From assembly GCA_964419255.1 (NCBI GenBank), contig CAYQOU010000120.1:1-5413 (forward strand): a DNA stretch of 5,413 nucleotides. Reading direction: 5' to 3'. Below the pieces are notes generated by a model, which saw only the letters and a list, made by a program, of their open reading frames with translations, did not search any database and had not been told where the DNA came from. Position 1 is the first letter of the stretch, and each line of letters starts with the position of its first letter. Below, in pieces: positions 1 to 5,376 of this stretch. The DNA is from CAZPHU01 sp964419255. GTDB taxonomy: Bacteria; Fibrobacterota; Chitinivibrionia; Chitinivibrionales; CAYFVL01. The translations under genes and the position numbers were made by a program.

Positions 1-281
1 CCCGCAATACCATCGTCCAAAATTAATATACCATGGATATGATTGGGCATGACCGTAAATGCATCTAATATGACATTGGCTGCATGATTGGGTATTTCAT
101 GCCAAAACACATCGGCCAAAACCCCTGTGGGTGACAATATCATTTTTTTTCGTTCAATTTCTCCGAAATAATGGTGCCGATTCCGTGTGCAAATGGTTAC
201 GAAATATGCCGCATTCCATCCATAATTCCAGGACTGCAGTCGGGTTGATTCTACCTTGTATTTGTTGCGGTATTTGGTCAT
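1..281 (-). CDS. REP-associated tyrosine transposase (Y1/HUH, IS200-like), N-terminal part
   Basis: The gene starts at the ATG whose first base is 281 and stays open for 93 codons to the left edge, so the C-terminal part is missing. The product begins MTKYRNKYKVESTRLQSWNY and contains AAYFVTICTRNRHHYFGEI (residues 24-42). It reaches VMPNHIHGILIL at residues 77-88, where HIH is the HUH metal-binding motif. These are hallmarks of the REP-associated (RAYT) branch of IS200/IS605-like Y1 transposases, single-strand DNA nucleases that join DNA through a catalytic tyrosine. That tyrosine would lie beyond the window and cannot be checked. A GAGAGGG Shine-Dalgarno at 292-298 sits 10 nt upstream of the ATG and supports this start. 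The gene lies 53 nt downstream of the pRiA4b ORF-3-like gene on the same strand and may be co-transcribed with it. RAYTs are usually single-copy domesticated genes acting on dispersed palindromes, and no IS ends are visible here. Confidence 0.88.
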   Translation of the reverse strand, partial: MTKYRNKYKVESTRLQSWNYGWNAAYFVTICTRNRHHYFGEIERKKMILSPTGVLADVFWHEIPNHAANVILDAFTVMPNHIHGILILDDGIA

Positions 282-334
282 TACAATGCAACCCTCTCGT
301 TGTCAATCCTCAGACGACCAGAAATGCGGCTGCC

Positions 335-928
335 CTATTCCCGAAATGTCCTCTCCCACCTCTTTGCCGGATCGTCAAATCGTACCGCCGCCGGGTCGAA
401 TGCCTCCGGATCGTAATCCGGAACGATCCGCTCCTGAAGCACCAAAGACATCCTCTTTTGTGGCCTTTTCAACGATTCGAGAAAACGATAGTAGCCCGCT
501 ACACCCATGACCTTCTCCGGCGGACACGCCCGTTCACCATCGGTACACCGAGGATACGTATGAAATCGCTCCTCGGGTAAAACCGCCTCCAGCGTCACCG
601 TATGCTTCCAACCGGCACTGAAATCGTAGCGGTAGACAATCGTGGCTCCGGGATCAACCAGATACTCCGACACCGGCACTTTCCAGCCCGCAACCACCTC
701 TGCCCCTCCACCAATCCCCTGCTGAAAAGGAACTCCCACCATTATGGCCTTGCTGTTGTCAACCGGTATCCTGAACTGGTGAAGATGACGGTCCTCCCAC
801 CCCATCGCATCCTGTATCGCAACGTGTAAATCCCAAAAATTATACGAGGAGGGAATTTGAATCCTTCGCCAGATAGCCGGCTCGATTGCACATAAATGAA
901 TTCTTATCTGGTAAACTGTTTCAGACAT
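335..928 (-). CDS. plasmid pRiA4b ORF-3 family protein
   Basis: This 197-residue protein matches the pRiA4b ORF-3-like (PRiA4_ORF3) domain over nearly its full length. Visible family features are YQIRIHLCAIEPAIWRRIQI (6-25), the HLHQF segment (48-52), YRYDFSAGWKHTVTLE (99-114), CTDGERACPPE (128-138) then GYYRFLE (145-151), and the C-terminal DYDPEAFDP (171-179). The family is found on plasmids, near mobile elements and as a TnpR-labelled passenger in IS1096; its biochemical role is not established, and I do not assign one. Two usually conserved spots look altered: FSAGW where most members have FGD-W, and PPEKVMGV where PPED-GG is usual. These may be drift or simple divergence. The ATG at 928 is chosen because the family homology starts immediately. 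A GTG at 964 in the same frame would add 12 residues without family similarity. It lies between DUF362 and the transposase, all on the minus strand. Confidence 0.88.
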   Translation of the reverse strand: MSETVYQIRIHLCAIEPAIWRRIQIPSSYNFWDLHVAIQDAMGWEDRHLHQFRIPVDNSKAIMVGVPFQQGIGGGAEVVAGWKVPVSEYLVDPGATIVYRYDFSAGWKHTVTLEAVLPEERFHTYPRCTDGERACPPEKVMGVAGYYRFLESLKRPQKRMSLVLQERIVPDYDPEAFDPAAVRFDDPAKRWERTFRE

Positions 929-941
929 ATGTAAAAACTTG

Positions 942-946
942 CTCCC
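942..946 (-). promoter_or_regulatory. weak, distant Shine-Dalgarno for the pRiA4b ORF-3-like gene
   Basis: GGGAG on the minus strand lies 13 nt before the ATG at 928, farther than ideal. A stronger GAGAGGG at 951-957 is even farther. The poor spacing leaves room for the alternative GTG start at 964, but protein homology favours 928. Confidence 0.35.
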
Positions 947-1003
947 ACACCCTCTCACAGCCACTATCGGCCAGAGATTGCTGGTATATGTTCGCGTGAA
1001 TGC

Positions 1004-1027
1004 TTCTTGATTCTTGATTCATGATTC
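1004..1027. repeat. tandem TTGATTC heptamers overlapping the DUF362 stop codon
   Basis: On the plus strand, TTC is followed by TTGATTC (1007-1013), TTGATTC (1014-1020) and ATGATTC (1021-1027). The last units contain the final GAA-TCA codons and the TGA stop of the DUF362 gene (1019-1021 read in reverse). A similar heptamer run, inverted, lies at 2360-2383 upstream of the same gene; the two 24-nt segments match at 20 of 24 positions when one is reverse-complemented. Origin and role are unknown. Short heptamer tandem repeats are known as a class in bacteria, but I cannot tie these to a named family. Confidence 0.7.
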
Positions 1028-2311
1028 ATGCACCGTTATCAACCTGTCATCCAAAACGGAATGGCCGATGATTTCGGAGCCGAAACGAAGAAAACGCCCC
1101 ACGGCACTGGCCGGATCATCCGGATCGTGGTTCTCTGTGTTTTTACTAAAAGGAAGTATCAGGTGTTTTGCCCCATAATAATCCAGGGCGTAGGGATCGG
1201 TTCCCGCATAAATTGAACGGGCGCGAGTCGCCCTGGCAACATCTGTCCGATGACCAAATCCTACCCATTCAGCCGTTACAATGTTGAGATCTGCCGTCCT
1301 GATCGTTTTCATAAAGTGGGAAATGACACCGGCCCGCGCATAGGTATAATGACTCTCACCGACGAAATGCACGTTTGCGTATCCTTGCGGCTCCAACCCC
1401 CAATAGCCGCATGACAAATCGGTGATTCCCATGTAGTTTTTCACGGCACTGGTTATACCAGTATCGGCCCCGTGATCACACAACCCCGCAAAATTAACGA
1501 ACCGTACCCGCCGGTCGGTGATGCGCCGCCCGCTTTTGCGCTCGAATGCGCCGTTTTTAAAATCTATGGTGATATTACTGTATGGAGATGTAAATACCGG
1601 GTAGCTCATCTTTACTTTCCACGTCTTTAGCCCCATAAACCCCTTGAACTCAAAAACCTCATCGGTCCACACATACCCGTCGCCATCCTGCCACGATTCC
1701 ACCACCCCACCATTCTGAGAATTTCCCCAGATATCCTTCTTCGGTCCTCCATCCCTCCATGCCACGGCAGAAACATTCTTGTGCCCCTCCGACCGAAGTG
1801 ATTCTATCATCGTCAGCATGGTATGCTTTTGCCCGTCAATCAGGTTGTTTATCTCACCATACTTTATCCACCCACGCGTAAACAGCTGCATCTGGGGAGG
1901 TTTCTCAGGGTCCATGAAATGGTTGTTTTCGGCCACTATCACCTCACCGGAAAATCCGGGGATCGCCAACACCAACTCTATAAAAGCTTTCATAGCCTCG
2001 AGATTGGTTCTCCCCTGGTTCCACCACTGGCAGTTCGGTTTGAGAACAACAATGTCATTGGGCCTGATATACCGTTCGATTCCCCCCATCATGTCCATGA
2101 CTCTTTTCATGTTCTGACGAGGGGTTCCATTCCTTGCGATGAATATGTCCGCCCTGGATTCCGGCGCCTGTGCCGGAGGATTGATATGTGTGTCCAGGAA
2201 CGCCACCGACTGCTTTATCTGCCTTCTCAAAGCCGTGACGATTCCCATTCCTGCAGTAGCTGCCCCCGCGGCCAGTACCGTGCGTCTGGATATTTTCTTT
2301 CCGGCACCCAT
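1019..2311 (-). CDS. Tat-exported DUF362 domain-containing protein
   Basis: This 430-residue protein has a twin-arginine-type N terminus: KKISRRTVLAAGAATAG (residues 5-21), with SRRTVL followed by a small-residue hydrophobic stretch to about residue 28. It is therefore probably exported folded, or held at the membrane, through the Tat pathway. The DUF362 body is recognisable from DIVVLKPNCQWWNQGRTN (86-103), the SAVKNYMGI segment (288-296) and the C-terminal YAGTDPYALDYYGAKHL (368-384). DUF362 proteins are often fused to, or encoded near, ferredoxin-type iron-sulfur modules; here only three cysteines are visible (94, 278, 301) with no CxxCxxC cluster, so this is the stand-alone form. The substrate is unknown and I do not assign an activity. 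A TTG at 2335 could add eight residues, but the ATG at 2311 has an excellent ribosome site and places the Tat motif near the N terminus. The gene is transcribed divergently from the glycosyltransferase gene. Confidence 0.88.
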   Translation of the reverse strand: MGAGKKISRRTVLAAGAATAGMGIVTALRRQIKQSVAFLDTHINPPAQAPESRADIFIARNGTPRQNMKRVMDMMGGIERYIRPNDIVVLKPNCQWWNQGRTNLEAMKAFIELVLAIPGFSGEVIVAENNHFMDPEKPPQMQLFTRGWIKYGEINNLIDGQKHTMLTMIESLRSEGHKNVSAVAWRDGGPKKDIWGNSQNGGVVESWQDGDGYVWTDEVFEFKGFMGLKTWKVKMSYPVFTSPYSNITIDFKNGAFERKSGRRITDRRVRFVNFAGLCDHGADTGITSAVKNYMGITDLSCGYWGLEPQGYANVHFVGESHYTYARAGVISHFMKTIRTADLNIVTAEWVGFGHRTDVARATRARSIYAGTDPYALDYYGAKHLILPFSKNTENHDPDDPASAVGRFLRFGSEIIGHSVLDDRLITVHES

Positions 2312-2317
2312 GTTTAG

Positions 2318-2325
2318 CCTCTCCT
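2318..2325 (-). promoter_or_regulatory. Shine-Dalgarno that fixes the DUF362 start
   Basis: AGGAGAGG on the minus strand ends 6 nt (CTAAAC) before the ATG at 2311. It is the strongest ribosome binding site in the window and lies inside the longer reading frame that would begin at TTG 2335, so it decides for the ATG. Confidence 0.85.
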
Positions 2326-2342
2326 GTTTTTTCAAGCCAACA

Positions 2343-2361
2343 TCTCCGGCAAAGCCGGAGA
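2343..2361. repeat. perfect hairpin, REP-like palindrome in the DUF362 leader
   Basis: TCTCCGGC (2343-2350), loop AAA, GCCGGAGA (2354-2361): an 8-bp GC-rich stem with a 3-nt loop. It lies 17 nt upstream of the DUF362 Shine-Dalgarno and directly abuts the heptamer run at 2360-2383. No T-run follows on either strand, so it does not look like an intrinsic terminator. It could be a leader structure affecting expression or one copy of a dispersed palindrome of the kind RAYT transposases act on; the sequence alone does not decide. Confidence 0.7.
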
Positions 2362-2383
2362 ATCAAGGATCAAAGATCAAGAA
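2360..2383. repeat. tandem TTGATYY heptamers upstream of DUF362
   Basis: Read on the minus strand: TTC, then TTGATCT (2380-2374), TTGATCC (2373-2367) and TTGATTC (2366-2360). This is the inverted counterpart of the run at 1004-1027. Its last base overlaps the hairpin stem at 2343-2361, so hairpin and heptamers form one composite 41-nt element. Confidence 0.7.
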
Positions 2384-2413
2384 ATTAGAGAACGAAAAGA
2401 CACACAGAGACAA
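2384..2413 (-). promoter_or_regulatory. possible sigma70-type promoter for DUF362
   Basis: On the minus strand TTGTCT (2413-2408) and TCTAAT (2389-2384) are separated by 18 nt, matching the -35 and -10 consensus at 4 and 5 of 6 positions. Transcription would start near 2377, inside the heptamers, and the transcript would carry the 2343-2361 hairpin in its 5' leader. This is a consensus match by eye only. Confidence 0.3.
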
Positions 2414-2556
2414 ATAAAAAGCGAAAACAACGTGTTTCTTCTCCTCCTGAAATACTACATGCCTTTCGACTATCAAAAAATATTCCAAGATGCCGGATTC
2501 ACAATTTTTTGTCAATCCCACCGAAGTATCAATTTTACCCCGCCCTTCAAGTATTT

Positions 2557-2617
2557 TATACCTGAATTGAGCGGCTCTGCGCGAATCGAATCGAGAGAAT
2601 CGCTCGCTTCAGGTATA
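2557..2617. other. 61-nt extended stem-loop upstream of the glycosyltransferase
   Basis: TATACCTGAA (2557-2566) is the exact reverse complement of TTCAGGTATA (2608-2617). Inside it, after a 2x2 internal loop, GAGCG (2569-2573) pairs with CGCTC (2601-2605), and CTCT (2575-2578) can pair with AGAG (2594-2597). The apical part contains the repeated CGAATCGAATCG. The structure ends 45 nt before the GT2 start. It may be a regulatory leader, a small RNA, a dyad protein site, or a remnant of a mobile palindrome. There is no T-run for a terminator on the plus strand. The pairing is certain; function is not. Confidence 0.5.
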
Positions 2618-2662
2618 TATGAACGGAAAGAATCATACTTTGTCGAGTTTCAGGCTTCAATA

Positions 2663-3406
2663 ATGCACGATCAATTCCGGGCCAGGCTCTGGCCCTGCTC
2701 AGTGGCGGTTCTCATTCCGGCCTATAAGGCTGCTGAATCACTTTCCCGATTTCTTCCGTCTTTGCTTTCAGCCGTTCCTCCAGATAACATCTGCGTCGTC
2801 GATGATGGTTCAAACGATTCGACAGAAGAGGTATGCAGAGAAAAAAAAATCCACTGTCTCATTCAACCGATGAATTATGGAAAAGGTGCGGCATTAGTAC
2901 GAGGCTTTGAGTATCTGGCAGACCGGTTTGAGTGGATAATCACCATGGATGCGGACGGTCAGCATGCTGTTGAAGATCTATATCGTTTCGTTGATACTCT
3001 ATCTGAAGAACCTGATGCGGGATTAATCATCGGCTCACGAGCCATTTCCATAGCAAAAATGCCGTTTCCGCGGGTGATCTCCAATGCAACCACCTCCGCG
3101 ATACTGACAGTGCTGACCGGGCAGCGCATTTTTGATAGTCAGTGCGGCTATCGTGCCTATAATGGATCGTTTGTTCGTAATTGTACGGTTCGCTATTCAC
3201 GATTCGAAATGGAGTCGGAAATCATCCTCCGCGCCTGGCAGCATAGGCAGACCATCATTCACGTACCCGTGCAGACATTATATTGTAGTGACCGAAGTCA
3301 CATTGCACATGTAAGAGATACGTTACGCTGGATTCGGGCAGTAGTGGATGTGTGGCAGGAAATCGTCCGCGGTCGCTTTTCCCATGACATTACCGGGGAA
3401 AAGTGA
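2663..3406 (+). CDS. family 2 glycosyltransferase (DPM/DPG-synthase-like)
   Basis: This 247-residue GT-A fold enzyme begins its catalytic domain at SVAVLIPAYKAAESL (13-27). It has VVDDGSNDST (45-54) for nucleotide-sugar binding, NYGKGAALVRGF (71-82), and the DxD-type metal site in MDADGQH (95-101). The acceptor-side segment DSQCGYRAY (158-166) is followed by FEMESEI (181-187). These are typical of the branch that includes dolichyl/polyprenyl-phosphate sugar synthases. No transmembrane helix is visible, so it is likely cytosolic or peripheral. Donor and acceptor cannot be read from sequence; a polyprenyl-phosphate acceptor is an inference strengthened by the DUF368 gene downstream. The ATG at 2663 is chosen because the domain begins at once; an AGG at 2652-2654 is a weak ribosome site 8 nt before it. 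The frame stays open upstream to 2432, so an N-terminal extension is not excluded. Confidence 0.85.
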   Translation: MHDQFRARLWPCSVAVLIPAYKAAESLSRFLPSLLSAVPPDNICVVDDGSNDSTEEVCREKKIHCLIQPMNYGKGAALVRGFEYLADRFEWIITMDADGQHAVEDLYRFVDTLSEEPDAGLIIGSRAISIAKMPFPRVISNATTSAILTVLTGQRIFDSQCGYRAYNGSFVRNCTVRYSRFEMESEIILRAWQHRQTIIHVPVQTLYCSDRSHIAHVRDTLRWIRAVVDVWQEIVRGRFSHDITGEK

Positions 3407-3433
3407 TATCATATGCTTCTGCCATTAGTGACC

Positions 3434-3440
3434 TATAAAT
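3434..3440 (+). promoter_or_regulatory. possible -10 element before pcm
   Basis: TATAAAT lies in the 76-nt gap between the glycosyltransferase and pcm, just before the palindrome at 3443-3457. I see no good -35 partner at the expected distance, so an independent pcm promoter is only a possibility. Confidence 0.25.
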
Positions 3441-3442
3441 GA

Positions 3443-3457
3443 ATTGTGATTCACAAT
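3443..3457. promoter_or_regulatory. perfect 15-bp palindrome, candidate operator
   Basis: ATTGTGA-T-TCACAAT is a perfect dyad with a single central base, 25 nt upstream of the pcm start and immediately downstream of TATAAAT. The position, near a would-be transcription start, fits a repressor operator. It contains TGTGA and TCACA half-sites but with 1 nt between them, not the 6 of a CRP site. As RNA it would be a weak hairpin. Function is inferred. Confidence 0.4.
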
Positions 3458-3482
3458 AACCGCAAAAACCGTTTGGAAAGAT

Positions 3483-4136
3483 ATGACAATTAGGGATTTG
3501 AAGCCGGAAATCGCCTGTGAATCTCTGGTAAAGAAACTGCGAACAAAGGGTATTCGCGATGAGCGGGTACTTGATGCCTTCCGAAAAATACCTCGTCACC
3601 GTTTCGTCGATGGAGCGATGTATGCGCAGGCGTATGATGATAATGCGCTACCGATCGGACTGGGCCAGACTATCAGTCAGCCCTATGTTGTGGCACTGAT
3701 GACCGAAATGCTGGCGCTGAAAAAGGATGAAAAAATCCTGGAAATCGGCACAGGATCGGGCTTTCAAGCGGCCGTGCTTGCTCACTTCTCCCGCCGAGTC
3801 TACACGATAGAGCGACACCGGGAGCTTGGAGACAGGGCCCGGATTCTTCTCCGGGAACTCGGATATGCCAATATCACCTTCAAGGTAGGTGACGGTACCA
3901 TCGGCTGGCCCGGACACGCACCATTCGATAAGATAATTGTGACAGCCGGGGCGCCGGTTGTTCCCGAATCACTCATAAAACAGCTGGCGGATGGAGGACG
4001 GCTGATCGTTCCTGCCGGTGATCGCAATTCTCAGAGGCTGGAGATCTATGACAGACAGAGAAATCAACTAATCAAGAATGTCGAGACCGAAGTCGCCTTT
4101 GTACCACTGGTTGGCAGATCGGGATGGCAGCAATAA
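3483..4136 (+). CDS. pcm: protein-L-isoaspartate O-methyltransferase
   Basis: This 217-residue cytosolic enzyme transfers a methyl group from S-adenosylmethionine to L-isoaspartyl residues in damaged proteins, starting their repair to aspartate. The family signature is complete. PIGLGQTISQPYVVALM (57-73) is the substrate-side region. ILEIGTGSGFQAAVLA (85-100) is SAM motif I. VGDGTIGWP (135-143) and FDKIIVTAGAPVVP (148-161) are the next motifs. GGRLIVPAG (171-179) is motif III, and the chain ends in FVPLVGRSGW (206-215). Length is normal for bacterial Pcm. The ATG at 3483 has GGAAAG at 3475-3480 close upstream, and the N terminus aligns with the family. It is separated by 76 nt from the glycosyltransferase and by only 15 nt from the DUF368 gene, so pcm and the DUF368 gene are very probably co-transcribed. 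The frequent neighbour surE is not seen here. Confidence 0.96.
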   Translation: MTIRDLKPEIACESLVKKLRTKGIRDERVLDAFRKIPRHRFVDGAMYAQAYDDNALPIGLGQTISQPYVVALMTEMLALKKDEKILEIGTGSGFQAAVLAHFSRRVYTIERHRELGDRARILLRELGYANITFKVGDGTIGWPGHAPFDKIIVTAGAPVVPESLIKQLADGGRLIVPAGDRNSQRLEIYDRQRNQLIKNVETEVAFVPLVGRSGWQQ

Positions 4137-4151
4137 TGGAGAGAAAAATCT

Positions 4152-5237
4152 ATGTGGCTTAAGGAAACCGTAACCGGCTTTCTCATCGGATTAGCCAACA
4201 TCATTCCGGGGGTATCCGGCGGGACATTTCTGCTCGTTTTCGGTTTATACGAAAGAGTGATGAACGCTTTGAATCGCATCAATGCCGCAAACATTCGGGA
4301 AGGGCTGGGGCATGCAGTTTCTTTTACCCGATCACCCGATAAGAAAAGCTCCTTCGTACAGTTAGGTGACTACCTGAAAAAAATGGACCTGCTTTTTCTC
4401 GGACGGCTTGCATTCGGCGCAATCGTGGCCATTTTGATTATGTCCGGCCTGATGAAAATGCTCCTTAACGATTTTTTCAGCTATACCTATGCCTTTTTCT
4501 TCGGACTGATACTCGTTTCGATTGCCATTCCGTGGCGTCACATAAGAAATAAGCATTTCGCGCATCTTTTCTTTCTGCTCATCGGAGCCGCTTTGACCGT
4601 GTATGTTGCCTCGGAAGTTAACCCGGTAGATAAGACTCTGGCAAAATCTGAGCGGTACAAAGACAGAATTGTCTCCGAACAAACACAGGCCGATGAGCCA
4701 GCGGGCAACTCTGCTCAAAACCCGCAAGCCATCCGCTATTCGACTGCCGAATATGCATCAATCGGACTTGCCGGCGCCATCGCCATATCTGCGATGGTTC
4801 TGCCGGGAATAAGCGGATCACTGGTCCTCATTCTCATGGGTCAGTACTATGAGGTTATCTCCGCGATATCATCCCTGAGGCACCCGCAGCTGGAACCGAT
4901 TGTTTTTCTTGCGATGTTCGGACTGGGTATGGTGATCGGACTGTTTCTGTTCGCCCGGCTGGTCAGTTGGGTACTTGCCCGATATCACGATCAGACGATG
5001 GCATTTCTGCTGGGTCTGTTAGCGGGTTCGCTGTATGCACTGTGGCCATTCAAACAGGCGGTGACAACCGACCTGTGGATCAAGACCAGCAATGGTATTC
5101 GGCTGATGGAAGATGCCGTAGTATACACCAATATCAACACGTTACCCGATAGTGCGGCGACGGGGGTTTGGGTGGCTTTCTGCGCAATAGCAGGGGCAGG
5201 TATCATGTTTTTCTTCGCTCGCAAAGAGGCGGCATAG
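4152..5237 (+). CDS. DUF368 (PopT family) undecaprenyl-phosphate translocase
   Basis: This 361-residue polytopic membrane protein carries both copies of the DUF368 signature: GLANIIPGVSGGT at 13-25 and MVLPGISGS at 215-223. Each is followed by hydrophobic segments and a G-Y motif (GLYERV at 31-36, GQYYEV at 229-234), consistent with an internally repeated transporter fold. Members of DUF368 (PopT) have been shown to return undecaprenyl phosphate, the lipid carrier for cell-wall and surface-glycan precursors, from the outer to the inner leaflet of the cytoplasmic membrane. A charged, membrane-excluded segment of about 45 residues (154-199) separates the two halves. The C terminus has the usual AGSLYALWPFK (291-301) and a final helix ending in FFFARKEAA. 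The ATG at 4152 follows a GGAGAG at 4138-4143, 15 nt after the pcm stop, which suggests an operon. Family assignment is firm; the lipid substrate is by analogy. Confidence 0.92.
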   Translation: MWLKETVTGFLIGLANIIPGVSGGTFLLVFGLYERVMNALNRINAANIREGLGHAVSFTRSPDKKSSFVQLGDYLKKMDLLFLGRLAFGAIVAILIMSGLMKMLLNDFFSYTYAFFFGLILVSIAIPWRHIRNKHFAHLFFLLIGAALTVYVASEVNPVDKTLAKSERYKDRIVSEQTQADEPAGNSAQNPQAIRYSTAEYASIGLAGAIAISAMVLPGISGSLVLILMGQYYEVISAISSLRHPQLEPIVFLAMFGLGMVIGLFLFARLVSWVLARYHDQTMAFLLGLLAGSLYALWPFKQAVTTDLWIKTSNGIRLMEDAVVYTNINTLPDSAATGVWVAFCAIAGAGIMFFFARKEAA

Positions 5238-5376
5238 ATGTTCCTGTTTCACATAACTTCGACTGGTGTATTTTCTGTCTAGTTACTTGTAATTATTAAC
5301 CTTAGTGATGTATTTTTAAGTGTTAAAATCCTTGAATTTAATTGTCTATTTTTTCCTCTAGTCTTCAGGAGTCTAT
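5238..5376. other. AT-rich intergenic region with possible promoter elements
   Basis: This 139-nt stretch is clearly richer in A and T than the coding sequence around it. It separates the DUF368 stop from the next start codon. Candidate promoter elements for the downstream gene are TTGTAA (5287-5292) with TATTTT (5311-5316) 18 nt on, and a separate TAAAAT at 5324-5329; both are weak matches by eye. I see no GC-rich hairpin followed by T residues, so no terminator is called for the pcm-DUF368 operon. Confidence 0.4.

Larger units (their letters stand above)
2312..2662. other. divergent intergenic region between DUF362 and the glycosyltransferase
   Basis: This 351-nt region separates two divergently read genes. 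From the DUF362 side it holds the AGGAGAGG ribosome site, a perfect hairpin (2343-2361), inverted heptamer repeats (2360-2383), a purine-rich stretch with a possible minus-strand promoter (2384-2413), and a 61-nt extended stem-loop (2557-2617). A plus-strand frame in phase with the glycosyltransferase is open from a GTG at 2432 with an ATG at 2459. Neither has a plus-strand Shine-Dalgarno and the encoded extension resembles no known domain to me, so I treat it as noncoding. I found no convincing plus-strand promoter. Confidence 0.6.

Noticed and set aside
131..580. Plus-strand open frame of 149 codons across the transposase and pRiA4b ORF-3-like genes
   Set aside because: It lies antisense to two genes with clear family motifs, and its translation shows no recognisable domain.
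929..964. GTG start for the pRiA4b ORF-3-like gene
   Set aside because: It adds 12 residues without family similarity; the domain starts directly after the ATG at 928. The poor ribosome spacing keeps a little doubt.
1004..1027. CRISPR-like repeat
   Set aside because: Units are 7 nt, directly tandem and without spacers.
1823..2317. Plus-strand open frame of 164 codons inside the DUF362 gene
   Set aside because: It is antisense to the DUF362 coding sequence, which has Tat and family motifs and a strong ribosome site; the antisense product is low in hydrophobic-core pattern and unrecognised.
2312..2335. TTG start for DUF362 giving an eight-residue longer protein
   Set aside because: The extension would be encoded by the Shine-Dalgarno AGGAGAGG itself, and the ATG at 2311 is ideally spaced from it.
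2343..2361. Rho-independent terminator
   Set aside because: The hairpin is strong but no T-run follows on either strand, and it lies in a leader rather than after a gene.
3443..3457. CRP/FNR-type binding site
   Set aside because: The TGTGA and TCACA half-sites are separated by 1 nt rather than the 6 nt of a CRP site, and the sequence does not match TTGAT-N4-ATCAA.
4362..4727. Minus-strand open frame of 121 codons inside the DUF368 gene
   Set aside because: It is a shadow of a membrane protein gene whose own signatures are complete.
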